A stretch of DNA of 64,000 nucleotides, taken from NCBI GenBank assembly GCA_023101885.1, contig JALPQD010000006.1:13749585-13813584 (forward strand), written 5' to 3'. The position numbers were made by a program, and so were the translations under genes. This DNA is from Typhlomys cinereus. Its lineage: Eukaryota; Chordata; Mammalia; Rodentia; Platacanthomyidae. The notes under the pieces were generated by a model that saw only the letters and a program-made list of their open reading frames with translations, searched no databases and was not told the DNA's origin. Of the stretch, positions 1 to 11,341 are shown piece by piece; within the stretch, counting starts at the first letter, position 1; each line of letters opens with the position of its first letter.

Positions 1-310
1 TCTGTTTCCACTAGACCTCCAAAACAGCTTGCCATGGAGCAGTAAAGAGCCCATGAGATATAATGCTACCCTCAGAGACAAGAAAGAGAGGGAGTCTCTG
101 TGCTCTATGTTTCTTCCATTGGTGAATCATATGTACTGCCACTGGCAGAAGGATGGGAGACACAGAAGGAAACTGGCTGGAGGTAAGGAAGAGTGAGGAG
201 GAGCAGGATGGGAGTGGGATTAGGTAATTGATGATGCAAATAAATTCATTGCTAATAAAAAGTAAAATTAATGGAAAAAGATGAAACAGATTTACACTAA
301 AAGTGATGTA
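1..310. other. non-coding sequence, nothing recognised
   Basis: I see no open frame, RNA gene or clear repeat. The purine-rich patch around 160-235 resembles the 3' UTR of old rodent L1 elements but is too short and divergent to call. Confidence 0.5.
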
Positions 311-325
311 AAAATCTCCCTTCTA

Positions 326-525
326 GGGGCTGGAGAAGTGGCTCAGGCACTGCCTTGCATGCAGAAGGTCCTGAGTCCCGGATCCTAGACCCCATGTATA
401 GATGCTGGGCGGAAGCAGGGGAGACCTGTGTTTCTGGCCCTGGTAGGGCGGAGCTGTGAATCCCAGGGCAGGGTAAATAAGGAGGTAGAGGCGGTTCCAT
501 GGTGATTCCCGAATTCGCCTGTGGT

Positions 526-565
<40 letters not shown>

Positions 566-583
566 CACAATTGAATAAAAAAT
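326..583 (+). mobile_element. ID-headed SINE with (CA)n tail, subfamily A
   Basis: The element begins with the GGGGCTGGAG head shared by rodent ID/B4-type SINEs. This head derives from a tRNA-like RNA polymerase III promoter. A GC-rich body of about 140 bp follows, then a (CA)n run at 531-563 and an AATAAA-rich tail. It is flanked by a perfect 15-bp target-site duplication, AAAATCTCCCTTCTA, at 311-325 and 584-598, which fixes both ends and implies a fairly recent insertion by L1 machinery. Related copies with the same body lie at 6011-6245 and, reversed, at 15002-15271. The family name is unknown to me. Confidence 0.88.
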
Positions 584-598
584 AAAATCTCCCTTCTA

Positions 599-1494
599 CC
601 TCTGTAGAAAAAGTTAGTGTACCCAGAATTCAGCAGACACTCTGACCCTTCTTGCTCTGCACAGCAGTCTGTGCTTCCACTACTGCCCTATTTTTAATCT
701 GGAATTTCATCATATTTAAGCATAGTCCTTACAATATGATAAAAAGATTAAATGGGATATTCCTATGTACTGACTTTTAAAAACAAAGTTTTACGTATGT
801 GTGCTGGACAAATCAGAAGACATTATTTGGCTTCCACAGCTACAAATCAAAAGAAGTATGAAAAAACAAAGATTTTCACATGTCTTAAGAACAATTGCAG
901 AGTTGAATTTTAGAAAGAGAAAAAAAAAGTTTTAGCTTGGTGAAACTGTACCTCTCAGCACTTTTCCATACCTGCACACTTCACTAGAACTCAGGCACAG
1001 TAAGTAGCAGGTGGCTAGGGTTTTTGAAGCTCTAGATACTCTCTCACTTGCTGGTGCTGCACACTGAAAATACTGAAGGAAGAAAATCACTGTGAAAGCT
1101 GGTCTTCTCTAGAGAACACTGCCAAAAAACAACACTTACAGGTAATCGAGTCCCTCATATACTTGCATATGACTTAAATACCCTCTCATACATTTTTAAA
1201 TCCTACTAGATTATTCAAGATATATAATGGTATAAATACCACATTATGGATTTGTTATATGGTTTAGGAAATAACAATAATAGAAATAGCTGTATATAAT
1301 CAGTTCAGATGCATTTTTTTCAAATAGTTTTAATCAACAGTTGGTTCAACCTATGGTAATAGAACCAGGCATACATGAGGATGCTTTTAATCTTAATTTA
1401 CCCTTAAACCGTGAGATATGGAATATTAATTTGCTATATTATTAAGATGACACAACATAGGGAAATCTAAATGTATGGAAAGCTTGAAGTTGAA
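599..1494. other. AT-rich non-coding stretch
   Basis: No repeat, exon or RNA gene was recognised. Only short open frames occur and none shows a known domain. Confidence 0.5.
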
Positions 1495-1560
1495 CCTAAA
1501 ATTTAGGAATGTTTCAAATGGATCTACTGATTTTAAACAATATTCATCAAAATCACAGAA

Positions 1561-1806
1561 AGAAGACAGGAGAGAGGCTCGGTGAGTTGAAGTGTCTGCA
1601 TGCAAACTTGGAGACCTAGGTTTGCTCCCCAGAGCCTACAGGGTAAAGAAATGACTTTTAAAGGTTTCCTCTCATCCCCAAACATGGCATACTTTCTCTC
1701 CCTCTCACCTCCTCCCTCCCCCTCCTCATCTCCCTCTCCCTCTCTCTCTCTCCCTCTCTCCTTCTCTCTCTCTCTCACACACACACACACAAATAACTGT
1801 TTTAAA
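1561..1806 (+). mobile_element. old SINE with long (CT)n tract
   Basis: It shows a degenerate ID-like head (GGAGAGAGGCTCGG), a tRNA-like B-box-like stretch around 1615-1630, and a long CT-rich tract at about 1697-1775 ending in (CA)n. Dipodoid rodents carry SINEs with this head-plus-(CT)n layout, as far as I recall. It splits the ancient L1. Boundaries are approximate. Confidence 0.55.
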
Positions 1807-2135
1807 AATCAAAATCTTAATCCCAGAAACATAATCAGTATGTAATGACAAACTTATTCTAAAATTTACAAAATTAGCAAAAGATTAAGAATAACCAACA
1901 TCCTATTGAAGAAAAAGAAAGAACAAAGTTGGAAAGGCCATAGTAATCAACACAGTGTGACACTGGCAAAAGAATAAACAAACAGATCAATGGTTTAAAA
2001 AAGTACAGAGGCTAGAAATAGATCCACATAAATCTAGTCAACTGATCATTAACAAAATAGAGAAGGCAATACAACGGAACAAAGACAGCCTTTCAACAAA
2101 CAGTACAAGAAACAAAATGACATGAAACAAAAAGC

Positions 2136-2335
2136 GGATGCTAGAGAGATGGCATAGTGGGCAGCAGCACTTGCCTCTCGCCAGTCCTGTGAGAGAACCC
2201 ATGGAAAAGTGGAAAGAGAATATTGACTCTAAAGTTATCCTCTGCCTTCACACATGATCCATGTCATAAGCATATCCACACTCATATACATCATGTATAC
2301 ATACTCACACATATGCAAAATAAAGTTAAAAAATT
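2136..2335 (+). mobile_element. degenerate ID-headed SINE
   Basis: A CTAGAGAGATGGC head is followed by a diverged body and an AT-rich tail (AATAAAG). The element sits inside the ancient L1, whose sequence resumes after it. No clear target-site duplication remains. Confidence 0.6.
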
Positions 2336-2771
2336 CTAGATACAGACATAACAACTTCCAGAGAAATTAGTTTAAACCACATACCATTTACATATAGATA
2401 CTCTTTATCTATTGCACTGAAAACATAATCCATGAAAAAATTAGTAAGCTAGACTTTACATTAATGTTATAATTTTAATTTTTCATTTTGTTCTCTGTGA
2501 AAAACACCATTAAACAACAGTAATACAAGTTATAGACAGGAACAAATAAGTATTACAGAAGATACATCCATAATGAAATATGTAAGGTTCTCTTAAAACT
2601 CAACAGAAAGTGTCAAAGAGCTTAACACATCTCACTAGAAAACAGATGCAAATGGAAAATGAGCAAATGCAAAGATGTTGCACATTACATGCCATTAAAG
2701 GAATGCAAATGAAAAGGAGATACCATTACGCACTTATTAAAATGGTTAAGAAAAAAAAAAACACAGTCTCT

Positions 2772-3099
2772 TGTCTTTGGGAAGGTCATGGCACCTTTGA
2801 AAGGTGGAGCTTTGCTAGAGAAAGGTGGTCATCATCGGGGGTGAGCCTTGAGGTGGATTAGTCCCACCCTACCTACTGGAGAAGTCGGCCTGTGCAGTAA
2901 GGGATCTTAAGCTCTCAGCCTTCAAGATGCTTTCAGTGACCTAGACACCCTCCAGCTTCTGTCAGTCAGCTATGCCATGTCTGCCATGAAAGACTGTATG
3001 ACCCCTCTGGAATCTTAAGCTGAATAAATCTCCCTTTCTCCCTTAAGTTATTTGACTTTGGGCGTTCTCTCATAGCAACAGAAAAGAGTAACCATTACA
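2772..3099 (+). mobile_element. ERVL-MaLR LTR, 5'-truncated, inside L1
   Basis: The block contains the usual MaLR LTR order: a GGTCATGGCACC-like part, a pyrimidine/purine-poor middle, a 'GACTGTATGACCCC' segment, the polyadenylation signal AATAAA at about 3023, a CCCTTAAGTTATTTGAC block and a terminal TTACA. The same 3' half occurs at 3540-3719 and 5205-5558. The ancient L1 resumes at 3100. Confidence 0.7.
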
Positions 3100-3298
3100 A
3101 AACCCCAACTGACAATACCAAGTGCTGATGAGGGTGTGGAGCAGCAGTGGGAAGACAGTGTGAAGAAAGCATAATAGTTTCTTACAGAACAAAACATAAT
3201 CTTATCAAACAACTTAGCAATATATTGCTGACATTTATAAAACAAACTAGAAACTCTATCTGCAAGAAAAAGGAAACAAAAAAACCCTGTACACAGAT

Positions 3299-3337
3299 TT
3301 TTTTTATTTTATTCACTTGTGTGTGTGTGTGCGTGTG
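3299..3337 (-). mobile_element. 39-bp SINE tail insertion with 11-bp target duplication
   Basis: Only the reversed A-rich tail and the (TG)n part of a SINE are present. TGTACACAGAT is repeated exactly at 3288-3298 and 3338-3348. This looks like an extremely 5'-truncated SINE insertion into the ancient L1. Confidence 0.6.
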
Positions 3338-3539
3338 TGTACACAGATGTTTAACAGAGGATATATTCATTATTTCCCCAATTTGCAAATAATTAAGATG
3401 TTCTTTATTAGACAAACAGGCAAGTAATATCCAGAGTGACCAGACAATAGGATGCTCCCCACTGAATGCTACCAAGCCATGCAAAGACGTGCAAGAAAGT
3501 TAAATGCATATTTTTGTTGTTTTTTAACTTTGCAGTTCA

Positions 3540-5558
3540 CCTTTTTAAAGCTCTCCATGATGGATGTGACCTAGGCCTTCTCCTTCTGCTAGCCAACCAT
3601 GCATTTCCCACGAAAATGGATCTCCCTCTTTGAACCATAAGCTGAATAAATTTCCCATTTTTCCCTTTAAGTTATGTTTAAGTATTATTTCACAGCAACA
3701 GAGAAAAGTAACTGGTACAGATATTGGTACCAGAGAAGTGGGGTTGTTGTGAGTCTGTGAACCTGATACCAGAAACTGAAGTGTGAAGCTGAGAGAAGTT
3801 GATATCAATTATGGCCATTGTTGTGATAAGGCTGATATGTCTTTGGAAATGATAGTTGGGAGAAATATGGAGAACTTTGGGACTTTGTACTGAGAAAGCC
3901 TTTGTGTCTTGGAGTTGGGGTCAAAAGAGTCATTCTACTGTGAACATGGAAGAGAATAAAGTGAGAGACCTGACAGTGGAAGCCCAGCCTGTGATGGTCC
4001 ATAGTATAATGAAGACCGTATTTAGAACTGGATGAGGTGCAAATGAAGTGATGCATTGACAGAGAGTTTGATTAAATTTTGCCCTCATCCTGTAAGTTTG
4101 CCTAATGTTAAATTTGAGTGGTTGACAGAAGTTTCAAGGCAATGGAGTCTTGACAGTGTTGCATGACTACTTTTTAGTTATTTTGTAAATTTTTGAACAC
4201 AAGAAGCAAGAAAACAGGCATAAAAGAGATAAAAACTGAGATCTGTTGAATGAAAATGTGAGAGTCAGTTTAAAGTGACTGCAGACAATAAAATGACAGC
4301 TATTGTTAAAGAGATTAGCACCATAAGTAAATCAAAGACTGCTCTCAATTTGGGTAATAGAAGTAGCTGCAACCTGAGGACAAAATCATCTGGGAAGGCT
4401 TCCACCCATAAGAATGCAAATTCTTTTTAGAAGGGAAGAGATGAAAGGCTGAGTTCAAAAGGAAGGGTCTGTTTCTCCTCTGAAGCCATTGCCCAAGAGA
4501 GATCCTTTCAAGACTCAGTACAGACAAGCTGAATCAGCTGTGATTCAAGGAGTCCAATTTCCACTGAGAAGTTACAGTAGAACCTGGCAATGTCATCCAC
4601 CTGGCCCTGGTTTTAGAAGTATCAAAGATGTAAGAGGGAGGGAGTTGTGGATCCTTCCTCTAAGGTTTCAGAGAATGACAAAGCCAAGCAATATGAGGTA
4701 GAACTGGAAAAATTGCTGAAAGGTCCAAAGAGGGAATTTTGTACTTTGAGTCAAAGCCTGGTTTGCCATTGAGAAGTCAAGACATTAGAGATGTCAGAGT
4801 CAATGTGGTACAAATGCCAAAGAAAACTCTATACTCTAGGAGGATCCAACCCAAAAGGGTGATGTGTTCTACAGGCACATTCACTGGAAGGATGGAAAGG
4901 AAACCTTTTCAATAGGAAGTTCATTTGTTGGAATTAAAGCTTCAGGATTTGGAATTTATCCTGCTGGATTCTGTCTTATTATAGATTAATCATTCTTAGA
5001 TATGCCTCCATGGAAATGTTTATTCTATGCCATTGTATGTTGGAAGTATGTAACTTGTCTTTTGATTTTATAGGAGGCTTTAGCTTTGAACCTCTGGACT
5101 CTCTTGGGGCTAGTGATATAGTCTATGGGACTTTTAAAGTTGTACTGAGTATTGTTTGCATAATAAAATGCAATGAGCCCGTGGAAGCCAGGGATGGAGT
5201 GTCATGTTTAAAATGTGAATTATCCCCACTGGTTCAGGTGTTTGAATCAGGTCATGGCACCTTAAAGAGATAGAAACTTGATGAAAGAAGACAATCACAG
5301 GGGGTGGACTTTGAGGTTGATTAGCCCCAACCTACTTAGAGGAGAGGTCTACTCTTACAGTTGGCAGTTTGGCAGAACTAAGCCTCCTTGATGAACTTGA
5401 TCTAGGCCGCCACCAACTTCTGCCAGCTATTCCTTTTCCACCATAATGGACTGTATCTCCCCTCTGGAACAGGAAGCTGATTAAATCTCCCCTTTTCTCC
5501 CTTAAGTCATTTGACTTTGAGTGGTGTCTCATAGCAACAGAGAAGAATAACTGTTACA
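3540..5558 (+). mobile_element. partial ERVL-MaLR provirus (5'-truncated)
   Basis: Three parts are visible: a 5'-truncated left LTR at 3540-3719, an internal region at 3720-5204, and a full right LTR at 5205-5558 that starts TGTTT and ends TTACA. The internal part starts with a TTGGTACCAGAGAAGTGGGG leader, as expected for the tRNA-Leu-type primer region of MaLR elements. It matches the internal part of the provirus at 26706-30136 in order. MaLR internal regions carry no envelope gene, and I see no surviving gag or pol frame. Open frames of 60-87 codons here are chance. No target duplication can be tested because the left end is lost. Confidence 0.72.
5205..5558 (+). repeat. right LTR of the partial MaLR provirus
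   Basis: It begins TGTTTAAAATGTGAATT and ends CTGTTACA. It includes a TTAAATC polyadenylation-signal-like block at about 5482 and the CTCCCTTAAGTCATTTGAC block seen in the other MaLR LTRs of the window. Confidence 0.7.
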
Positions 5559-5563
5559 CAGAA

Positions 5564-5999
5564 AATCTCCTGCAGGCTTGCTCAGAGTGTAAATCAACTG
5601 CTAATTTCTCATACCTATTCCCAAGGCTCAGAGTCTTCAGTTGCCAGGTTGACACCAGTATCTAACTAGGACAAGTACTAATAATTTATTCTCGAATAAA
5701 AGATTTAACCTTCTGATCTATATGTATCAAATAAACATATGTTATTGGCATACTATATACTATAGTTGGAGGTAAAATTGAAGATTAAAAGTATGATATA
5801 TAGTTTCTGCACTTTAAAATTTCAGACTGGAAAGGACCTGGCACATAAATTACCTAATAAATGTAAGCAAATAATTTGTGATTAAACTTATAATGTGTGA
5901 TATGCTACATAAGGCAGTGTCTTAAACTTTGTGCTCCCTCCCACATAACAAGCTAAAAACTAAATTTAAAAACTAAATAAAAATGTCTAAGCTTAAAAT
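5564..5999. other. AT-rich non-coding stretch
   Basis: Nothing recognised between the MaLR provirus and the next SINE. Confidence 0.5.
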
Positions 6000-6010
6000 A
6001 TGCCTTTAGG

Positions 6011-6175
6011 GGGACTAGAGAGATAGTTCAGGGGTTAAGCCTCTGCCTTGGAGGCAGAAGGTCCTGAGTTCAGATCCTAGACCCCACGTATAGACGCCGG
6101 GTGTTTCCGGTCCTGGGCAGAGTAAACAATGAGGAGGTGGAGGCGTCCATGGTGGTTCCTGAATTCGTCCGTGGT

Positions 6176-6217
<42 letters not shown>

Positions 6218-6245
6218 CACAATTGAATAAATAATAATAAAAAAA
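6011..6245 (+). mobile_element. ID-headed SINE with (CA)n tail, subfamily A
   Basis: It has the same body as the copy at 326-583 (the TAGACCCCACGTATAGACGC segment and the GAATTCGTCCGTGGTTCTAC segment before the (CA)n run at 6180-6211). It is flanked by an 11-bp direct repeat ATGCCTTTAGG at 6000-6010 and 6246-6256. Confidence 0.87.
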
Positions 6246-6514
6246 ATGCCTTTAGGAAGGTATACATGTCCATATGAAGTACAGGGGTCATTACTGGAGT
6301 TGAAAAGAGATCATTTATTTTGATATAATTTGTAAACTATGAATATAATTCTTTATTTCACACAGCATTTGTACTTAAAGGATTCAGTGGAACACAAAGA
6401 TAATACTGCATGAATGTATGAGATTCCATACAATTTTTGGAGTCATAATATACCTTGCTCACAATTTTGATAAAATTAGTACCTCTAAAAAGAAAGTTAC
6501 AGGAGTCAAGGAAA

Positions 6515-6770
6515 TCAGTGGGTCTTGCAAGGGTTCAGAACCCAGCATCAAATTAAAAGTTAAGTGTGGATGACAGCCTACCCATATGCCAAAACTTGGG
6601 AAGTGTTGACAGGAGCTCTCCAGAACATGTTGGCTAGCTAAAGTAGCTAAAATAGTGAGATCTAGGTTCAGTCGTGACCCTGACTTGATACATAAGGTAG
6701 AAAGTGATCAAGGAAGACCCAATATCCTCCACATACATGTGCCATATAAACACACACACATAACCACAAC
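6515..6770 (+). mobile_element. B4-type SINE, head truncated
   Basis: The diverged segment ends in CTCCACATACATGTGCC and a short (CA)n, with a preceding block that matches the B1-like tail of B4 (the AGCTCTCCAGAAC to GCTAGC part). The ID-like head is missing or decayed. The boundaries are approximate. Confidence 0.5.
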
Positions 6771-8388
6771 CACATGCTAAAATAGTGCAGTTTTTTTGGG
6801 GGGTTCTTCAAAAGGAGTTAAAATTAAGCGAATTTCAAAAACATTTGTCAATGTCCTAAATTATACTTTTAATAAATTTCTTCCCAGGAAAAGTATATTA
6901 ATGGCTTTAAATTATCTCAAGCTGAAGATAAGAAGTCAGGATATATTGATATTGTTCACAAGATTCCCAAAGATGCCTTTATTGTGAAAGAGAACTAGGA
7001 AAATTAGAGCCACACTGAAATAATGGAAAGTTCCAGAAGTCTTGGTAAATAAGTAGAAGAGCACTATTTAGAATTAGTCAGTCAAAATAAGTAAGTGCTA
7101 CACTAAGTAGACAACTTTATCAACAAGACCATCATCATCAAGTTAATTCTATGTGCCCTAATTACATAATAATACTTAATTTTGGTCATCTGATTAAGAT
7201 TGTATCTCATTATTCCTAAGAAATACTAAAAGACACAGTAGATAAATCATAGTTTACTAATATTGGCAAGTAGTATAATCCTTTTATTGAAAAAGAAACA
7301 TACTAGTTTCAATTCTAATGAAAAAAATATTTAAGTTTAAAATAAAACAATACATGTAAACTATGTAACTGGGAGTACCAGTAATATGGTTACTTGTGGT
7401 GCTACAGGATTTTACATGCCTCATCTACTGAACTGAGACCCCACACGCACTAATCAGGGGTCCTGCTTACACTAATTTCTGCACTGGCACTTGGCAATGC
7501 ACCAGTCACACAACTGAAGCTCAGTACAGTTGCATTAAACTAGCGCATGAATGTGTGCGTATCAAATAGAGCAGCGGCACACAGGGTTTACAAACCACAG
7601 TACATTAAACACATCAACAAAGGATAATTTAAACAGCCTTTAAATAATACTTATAAAATGTATTAAGATACATATAAAAGATAACATTACTTTAAAATCT
7701 TGTGGTAAAATAAATAATTAGTAAAAAGATATGACCTTCTAGCAGAGTTTAACTCATATTATTATAATATAAACTCACAATATGTACAATATTCAACTCA
7801 CATTTACATTTTGTTTACCTATTATTTCTTCCCTATGAAGAATTTAGGTGTTCGAGTAATAGTCTGAAAATGGCCTCAGAGTACTTCATAAGAATGAAGC
7901 TATTTTGCTTCAAACAAACACCTTAGTAAGCTAGATGAGTTAGATTATAACTTGAATATGAATTTTTATGGAGTCAAACTGTTGTTTTGGATGATAAATA
8001 CCTTGGAATTAGGAAAGATGAGGAGGAAGAAGAGTAGAAATGATAAGAAGATGATCAGTGAAACAATACTATTTTCAGATGCTTCCCACCCATTAGCCTT
8101 AGCTTGAATTCTAACAAATGTATTTTTGCAAAGCAAACACTTTCCTTATTTCCAAAACTCTGAAAAGTCTGGAACTGTCTACAGGTTTATTTAGAAATAT
8201 GATGAAATACTGAAAAAATAAAGAAAGTATTTGTCATGTCCACTCACATATTGCAGTTTTTGCAAATACAAAAGTTTTCCTCACAAGACAGAAATACTAC
8301 AGGAGCTACAAGAATAATGACTAGAGTGAACAATAAGTAGGAAATAGTAAATCTATAATAGTAAAATAATCAAAAGAATCTTTAATAC
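6771..8388. other. AT-rich non-coding stretch
   Basis: I recognise no repeat or exon. A short patch at about 7400-7570 is richer in CpG-containing words than its surroundings and could be a conserved non-coding segment, but nothing in it is diagnostic. Confidence 0.45.
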
Positions 8389-8420
8389 AGAATGACTCAC
8401 ATATGGAAATGAGTCATTCT
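8389..8420. promoter_or_regulatory. inverted repeat carrying two AP-1 sites
   Basis: AGAATGACTCA at 8389-8399 and its exact reverse complement TGAGTCATTCT at 8410-8420 are separated by 10 bp. Each arm holds a consensus AP-1 (Fos/Jun) heptamer, TGACTCA at 8393-8399 and TGAGTCA at 8410-8416. The arms could pair as a hairpin or act as paired binding sites. Function is inferred from motif only. Confidence 0.4.
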
Positions 8421-8934
8421 CCCTTTTCCAAATACTAGACAAACAAGACCATGGGGAGAATAAGCACAGATTACTAACTGAATTACAGTGCTATTATTCT
8501 ATAGCTGTTGTTACTAGCCTGAAGGCTAATAAAATGGTATGACTATCTTCAGAAACTGAGGGAAGAGACACAATCAATGGAAGTGCTGAATGAATGGAAT
8601 AAAAATAATATTAATGGCTGTTTGCAGTAATATCTCTCCAGCTCTAGAAAAAAATGATTTTGACATCTGAACTGAGCAAACTCTTCCAGTTCTATGCCTA
8701 CTCCTTCCTACTGAAAAGTATAAGACAAAGTCAGAAACTGTCTCTGAATTTGTACTCCTGTGAATAGCACAACTAAATATATCAGATAGGACAAAGAAAG
8801 TACAGAAATACATACTGTAGGAAAAGTAAAGGTCCCATAGGCTGTATGTATGAGGCATTTTAATTTAATAGTTTTCAGGTCTTTCCTAAGCACTCCCCAC
8901 AAAAGTTGCTCCTAACAGGATTACTTTTTTAAAA
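8421..8934. other. non-coding stretch
   Basis: Overlapping minus-strand open frames of 64 and 94 codons around 8574-8902 show no domain, and no splice or promoter context supports them. Confidence 0.45.
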
Positions 8935-9090
8935 TGAGTTTACTGTGTGCTTTAAATATGAATCAGTGCTGCATACACCATCTCATTAAATGCTCCCAAG
9001 GTAATTATAAGAAAGTAATATCAATGTCTTCATCTTATAGGTAAGGAAATTGCATTCATATATCTAACACATAACATAGGTCAGGAATAA
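8935..9090 (-). mobile_element. MIR SINE fragment
   Basis: Read on the plus strand the block runs from a TACTGTGTGCTTTAA part, through CATCTCATTAAATGCTC, to CTTCATCTTATAGGTAAGG. That is the reversed order of the conserved MIR core and 3' region. It is an ancient mammalian tRNA-derived SINE, strongly diverged. Confidence 0.6.
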
Positions 9091-9784
9091 CAAAATTCTA
9101 AATAGAATTTGTTAAAGAAGAGAAAGGAGGAAAAAAGAGGAGGAGTGAGAAATGGGAGGACAGCTAAAGGAGAAAGTTTGTATAGGAGAGTGACAAAATT
9201 ATTCTAAAGCTTTTCTAGAACAATAAACTCTAAAGATTACAAAGACCACTCAATAAAAGAACAATGATAGTATATAAAGGATTTGAAAGGATAACCTAGG
9301 GAATTTCTAAACTTATCTTTCATCAGTTATTTGAAAAAAAGTATATTCAATTTCTCAAAACAAAAGTTAAATAAAATACAGAGTCAATTTGATAGCAGCC
9401 CACTGAGACAATTGTGATGATTCCCAAAATGGGATTAAAATTAAACCTTTCTTTTTTTTCAATGAAGCGTATTTAATTCTGATAACTTACATGCCTAAAA
9501 CTTTCAAAAAATAAAAATTCAAGGTCATGTCATAATTTTTATGAAATAATGTAGACAAAGGTCAATCTTCATCATTAACAGTAAATACATAATAAATTAA
9601 TTCTGGTATATATTCAGAATTTAAATAATGCCATATATTTTTACAGGATTCTTACAAAAAAGTGAAATTATGCTAAATTGAATTTTATTTTAATAATTAT
9701 GTTGGGCATTAACAAATTATCATTTTCTTATTTTTAAGGTAAGATATTTATCAATTTATATCTGTTAAGAGTACTCATGCTTCA
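9091..9784. other. AT-rich non-coding stretch
   Basis: A purine-rich patch occurs at 9117-9170. Nothing else is recognised. Confidence 0.45.
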
Positions 9785-9985
9785 ACATGCCATCAGAGAC
9801 AACCCAGATAAAACTCTGGGCTATGCATATGAAAAGACAGGAAAATAGGAGGAAGACTGGTAGGGAACAAGAAGGGTTGCATTGGGAAAAAAAGAGTAAA
9901 AGCGATTGGAAAGTAAGATGTGAAAATATTATAAATTCACTATATTCATATCTGAAATTCTAAAAAGAATAAAAAACTTAAAAAG
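9785..9985 (+). mobile_element. old L1 3' UTR fragment
   Basis: The GAAAAGACAGGAAAATAGG stretch and the following purine-rich run, with an AT-rich end around 9930-9985, resemble the terminal 3' UTR of old rodent L1 (Lx-like) elements. There is no ORF. Confidence 0.45.
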
Positions 9986-11219
9986 AGTATTTGCTGAAAA
10001 ACAAATCCTACGTTGAATATCCATAAATTTGGACTTAGCATTACATTGAACAAGATATTTTATGTTGTTTTAGACTGATGATATTTTACCATGACTTGAA
10101 CTTTCCACATCAAAAATAATACACCACCATCAAGCTGAGGAAAATATTACTAGTAGTCAATAAGAGAACACTGCTGCTGCTGAAATCCATAGTAATATTA
10201 TGAAAGGAAACATGAAAGAAATTGCCATTATGAAATAAATTTTAACAATTATTTCAGACTCTAACATAGCTTCTTGTAATAAGAAACATTACCATGGCAC
10301 ATAAAATAGTTCTTAGGTCTAAATGAAGGAATGAATTAACAATGTGTATCCCTAAAAACTATAATGCTAGGTAGCAATCCAGAATAGGAAATCCATCTCC
10401 TAAAAGAAGCCAAAGAAAAATTAAGATACAGTGTTACTAATAACTTTCTTCCCCTATACTCCCCAGCAAACAATTCTCCAATTTTGAAAAGCACTTTGGA
10501 ATTCTATACAACTCTTTGCCTCTTTGTTTTCAATTGTATTATTATATAATACTTTATAGATTTAACTGTTAAGGTTCTTTCATAGTTTGTTATATGTTTT
10601 CTATTATATTTTAAAACTTTTAATTTAAAAATAAAAGAACACCTCATTAAGAACCCTAGACAGAATACTGCATATATTTTGATTTCAACTTATTTGTAAA
10701 ATAGTTTCCCTATAAATGATTCAGTTCCCTTCCATGTTTCTGTGGTGGAATTTCAAACTACATTTCCCAGACTGCTTTGCCAGATAAAAAAGACTTGGCA
10801 TCATAATAAAGGCAATAATTACATTTTGCCTTAATTAATTACTTTTTTGTTTTCATTTCTTTGTCTTGTTTGGCTTTGATTTCTTTTGTGCTGACTTGGG
10901 AACTGGCAATCTCTGCAACTTGAAGCTTTTAAGAGGAACTTGCCTTCAGGTCTTCTGCTGACACAATGAAACTTCCACTACAAGGAGCAATGTCTACTAC
11001 AAATGAACTGTAGCCACAAGGGACCTGGAGTTTCAGCAGCCTTGGCAAGAGGCCTCGCTGTGTATTCCTAGGCCCTTGTAACCTCACTGGGAGGGCTGCA
11101 GCTGCCCTAGAGAACACAGGCAGACATGGTAATCTCTGGAAGCAAGACTGTTTTAACTGCATACATTCAATGCCTAAATAAATTTGCCACTTTCATTCAA
11201 TAGATTTTCTCCACTTTCT
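9986..11219. other. non-coding stretch, possible ancient repeat at 10755-11160
   Basis: The start is AT-rich. The block beginning AAACTACATTTCCCAGACTG at 10756 reads like a very old DNA-transposon or LTR remnant, but I cannot name the family. No exon was recognised. Confidence 0.35.
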
Positions 11220-11341
11220 CTCTGCCTTATTCCCTTGAAACAAGGTCTCTCACTGAATTTGCAGTTCACCTATTCTGCTAGGCTGGCTGGCAAGAAAACT
11301 CAGGAATCTGATTGTCCACTATCCACCTGCCAGACTGGGCT
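11220..11341 (-). mobile_element. B4 SINE, part 1 (split by L1)
   Basis: The reversed B4 tail (AAGGTCTCTCACTGAATTTG, then a GGCTGGCTGGC-type block) ends at the poly-T of an inserted L1. The remainder resumes at 11771. Together they form one B4 copy. Confidence 0.68.

Larger units (their letters stand above)
1495..3515 (+). mobile_element. ancient LINE-1 ORF2/3'-end fragment, interrupted four times
   Basis: Blocks at about 1495-1560, 1807-2135, 2336-2770, 3100-3298 and 3338-3515 follow in order the 3' half of a mammalian L1 ORF2. They include the ATGCAAATG block at 2687-2712, the tract around 2735-2750 and the 'three-prime' ORF2 block ending near 3515. Between them lie a CT-rich SINE, a second SINE, a MaLR LTR and a 39-bp SINE tail. 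Each interruption resumes at the expected L1 position, so this is one old element with later insertions. All frames are destroyed. I infer age from the divergence and the number of nested younger insertions. Confidence 0.75.

Noticed and set aside
297..570. Small proteins with Cys-Val repeats, also at 6070-6291, 12488-12721, 24526-24711 and 45595-45804
   Set aside because: They are (CA)n tails of SINEs read on the minus strand as alternating Cys and Val.
1533..1845. Arg/Glu-rich and Ser/Leu-rich peptides on opposite strands
   Set aside because: They come from the (CT)n tract of a SINE read in both directions.
7394..7620. CpG-containing patch considered as a tRNA or small RNA gene
   Set aside because: I could not fit a cloverleaf or RNA polymerase III boxes with a T-run terminator.
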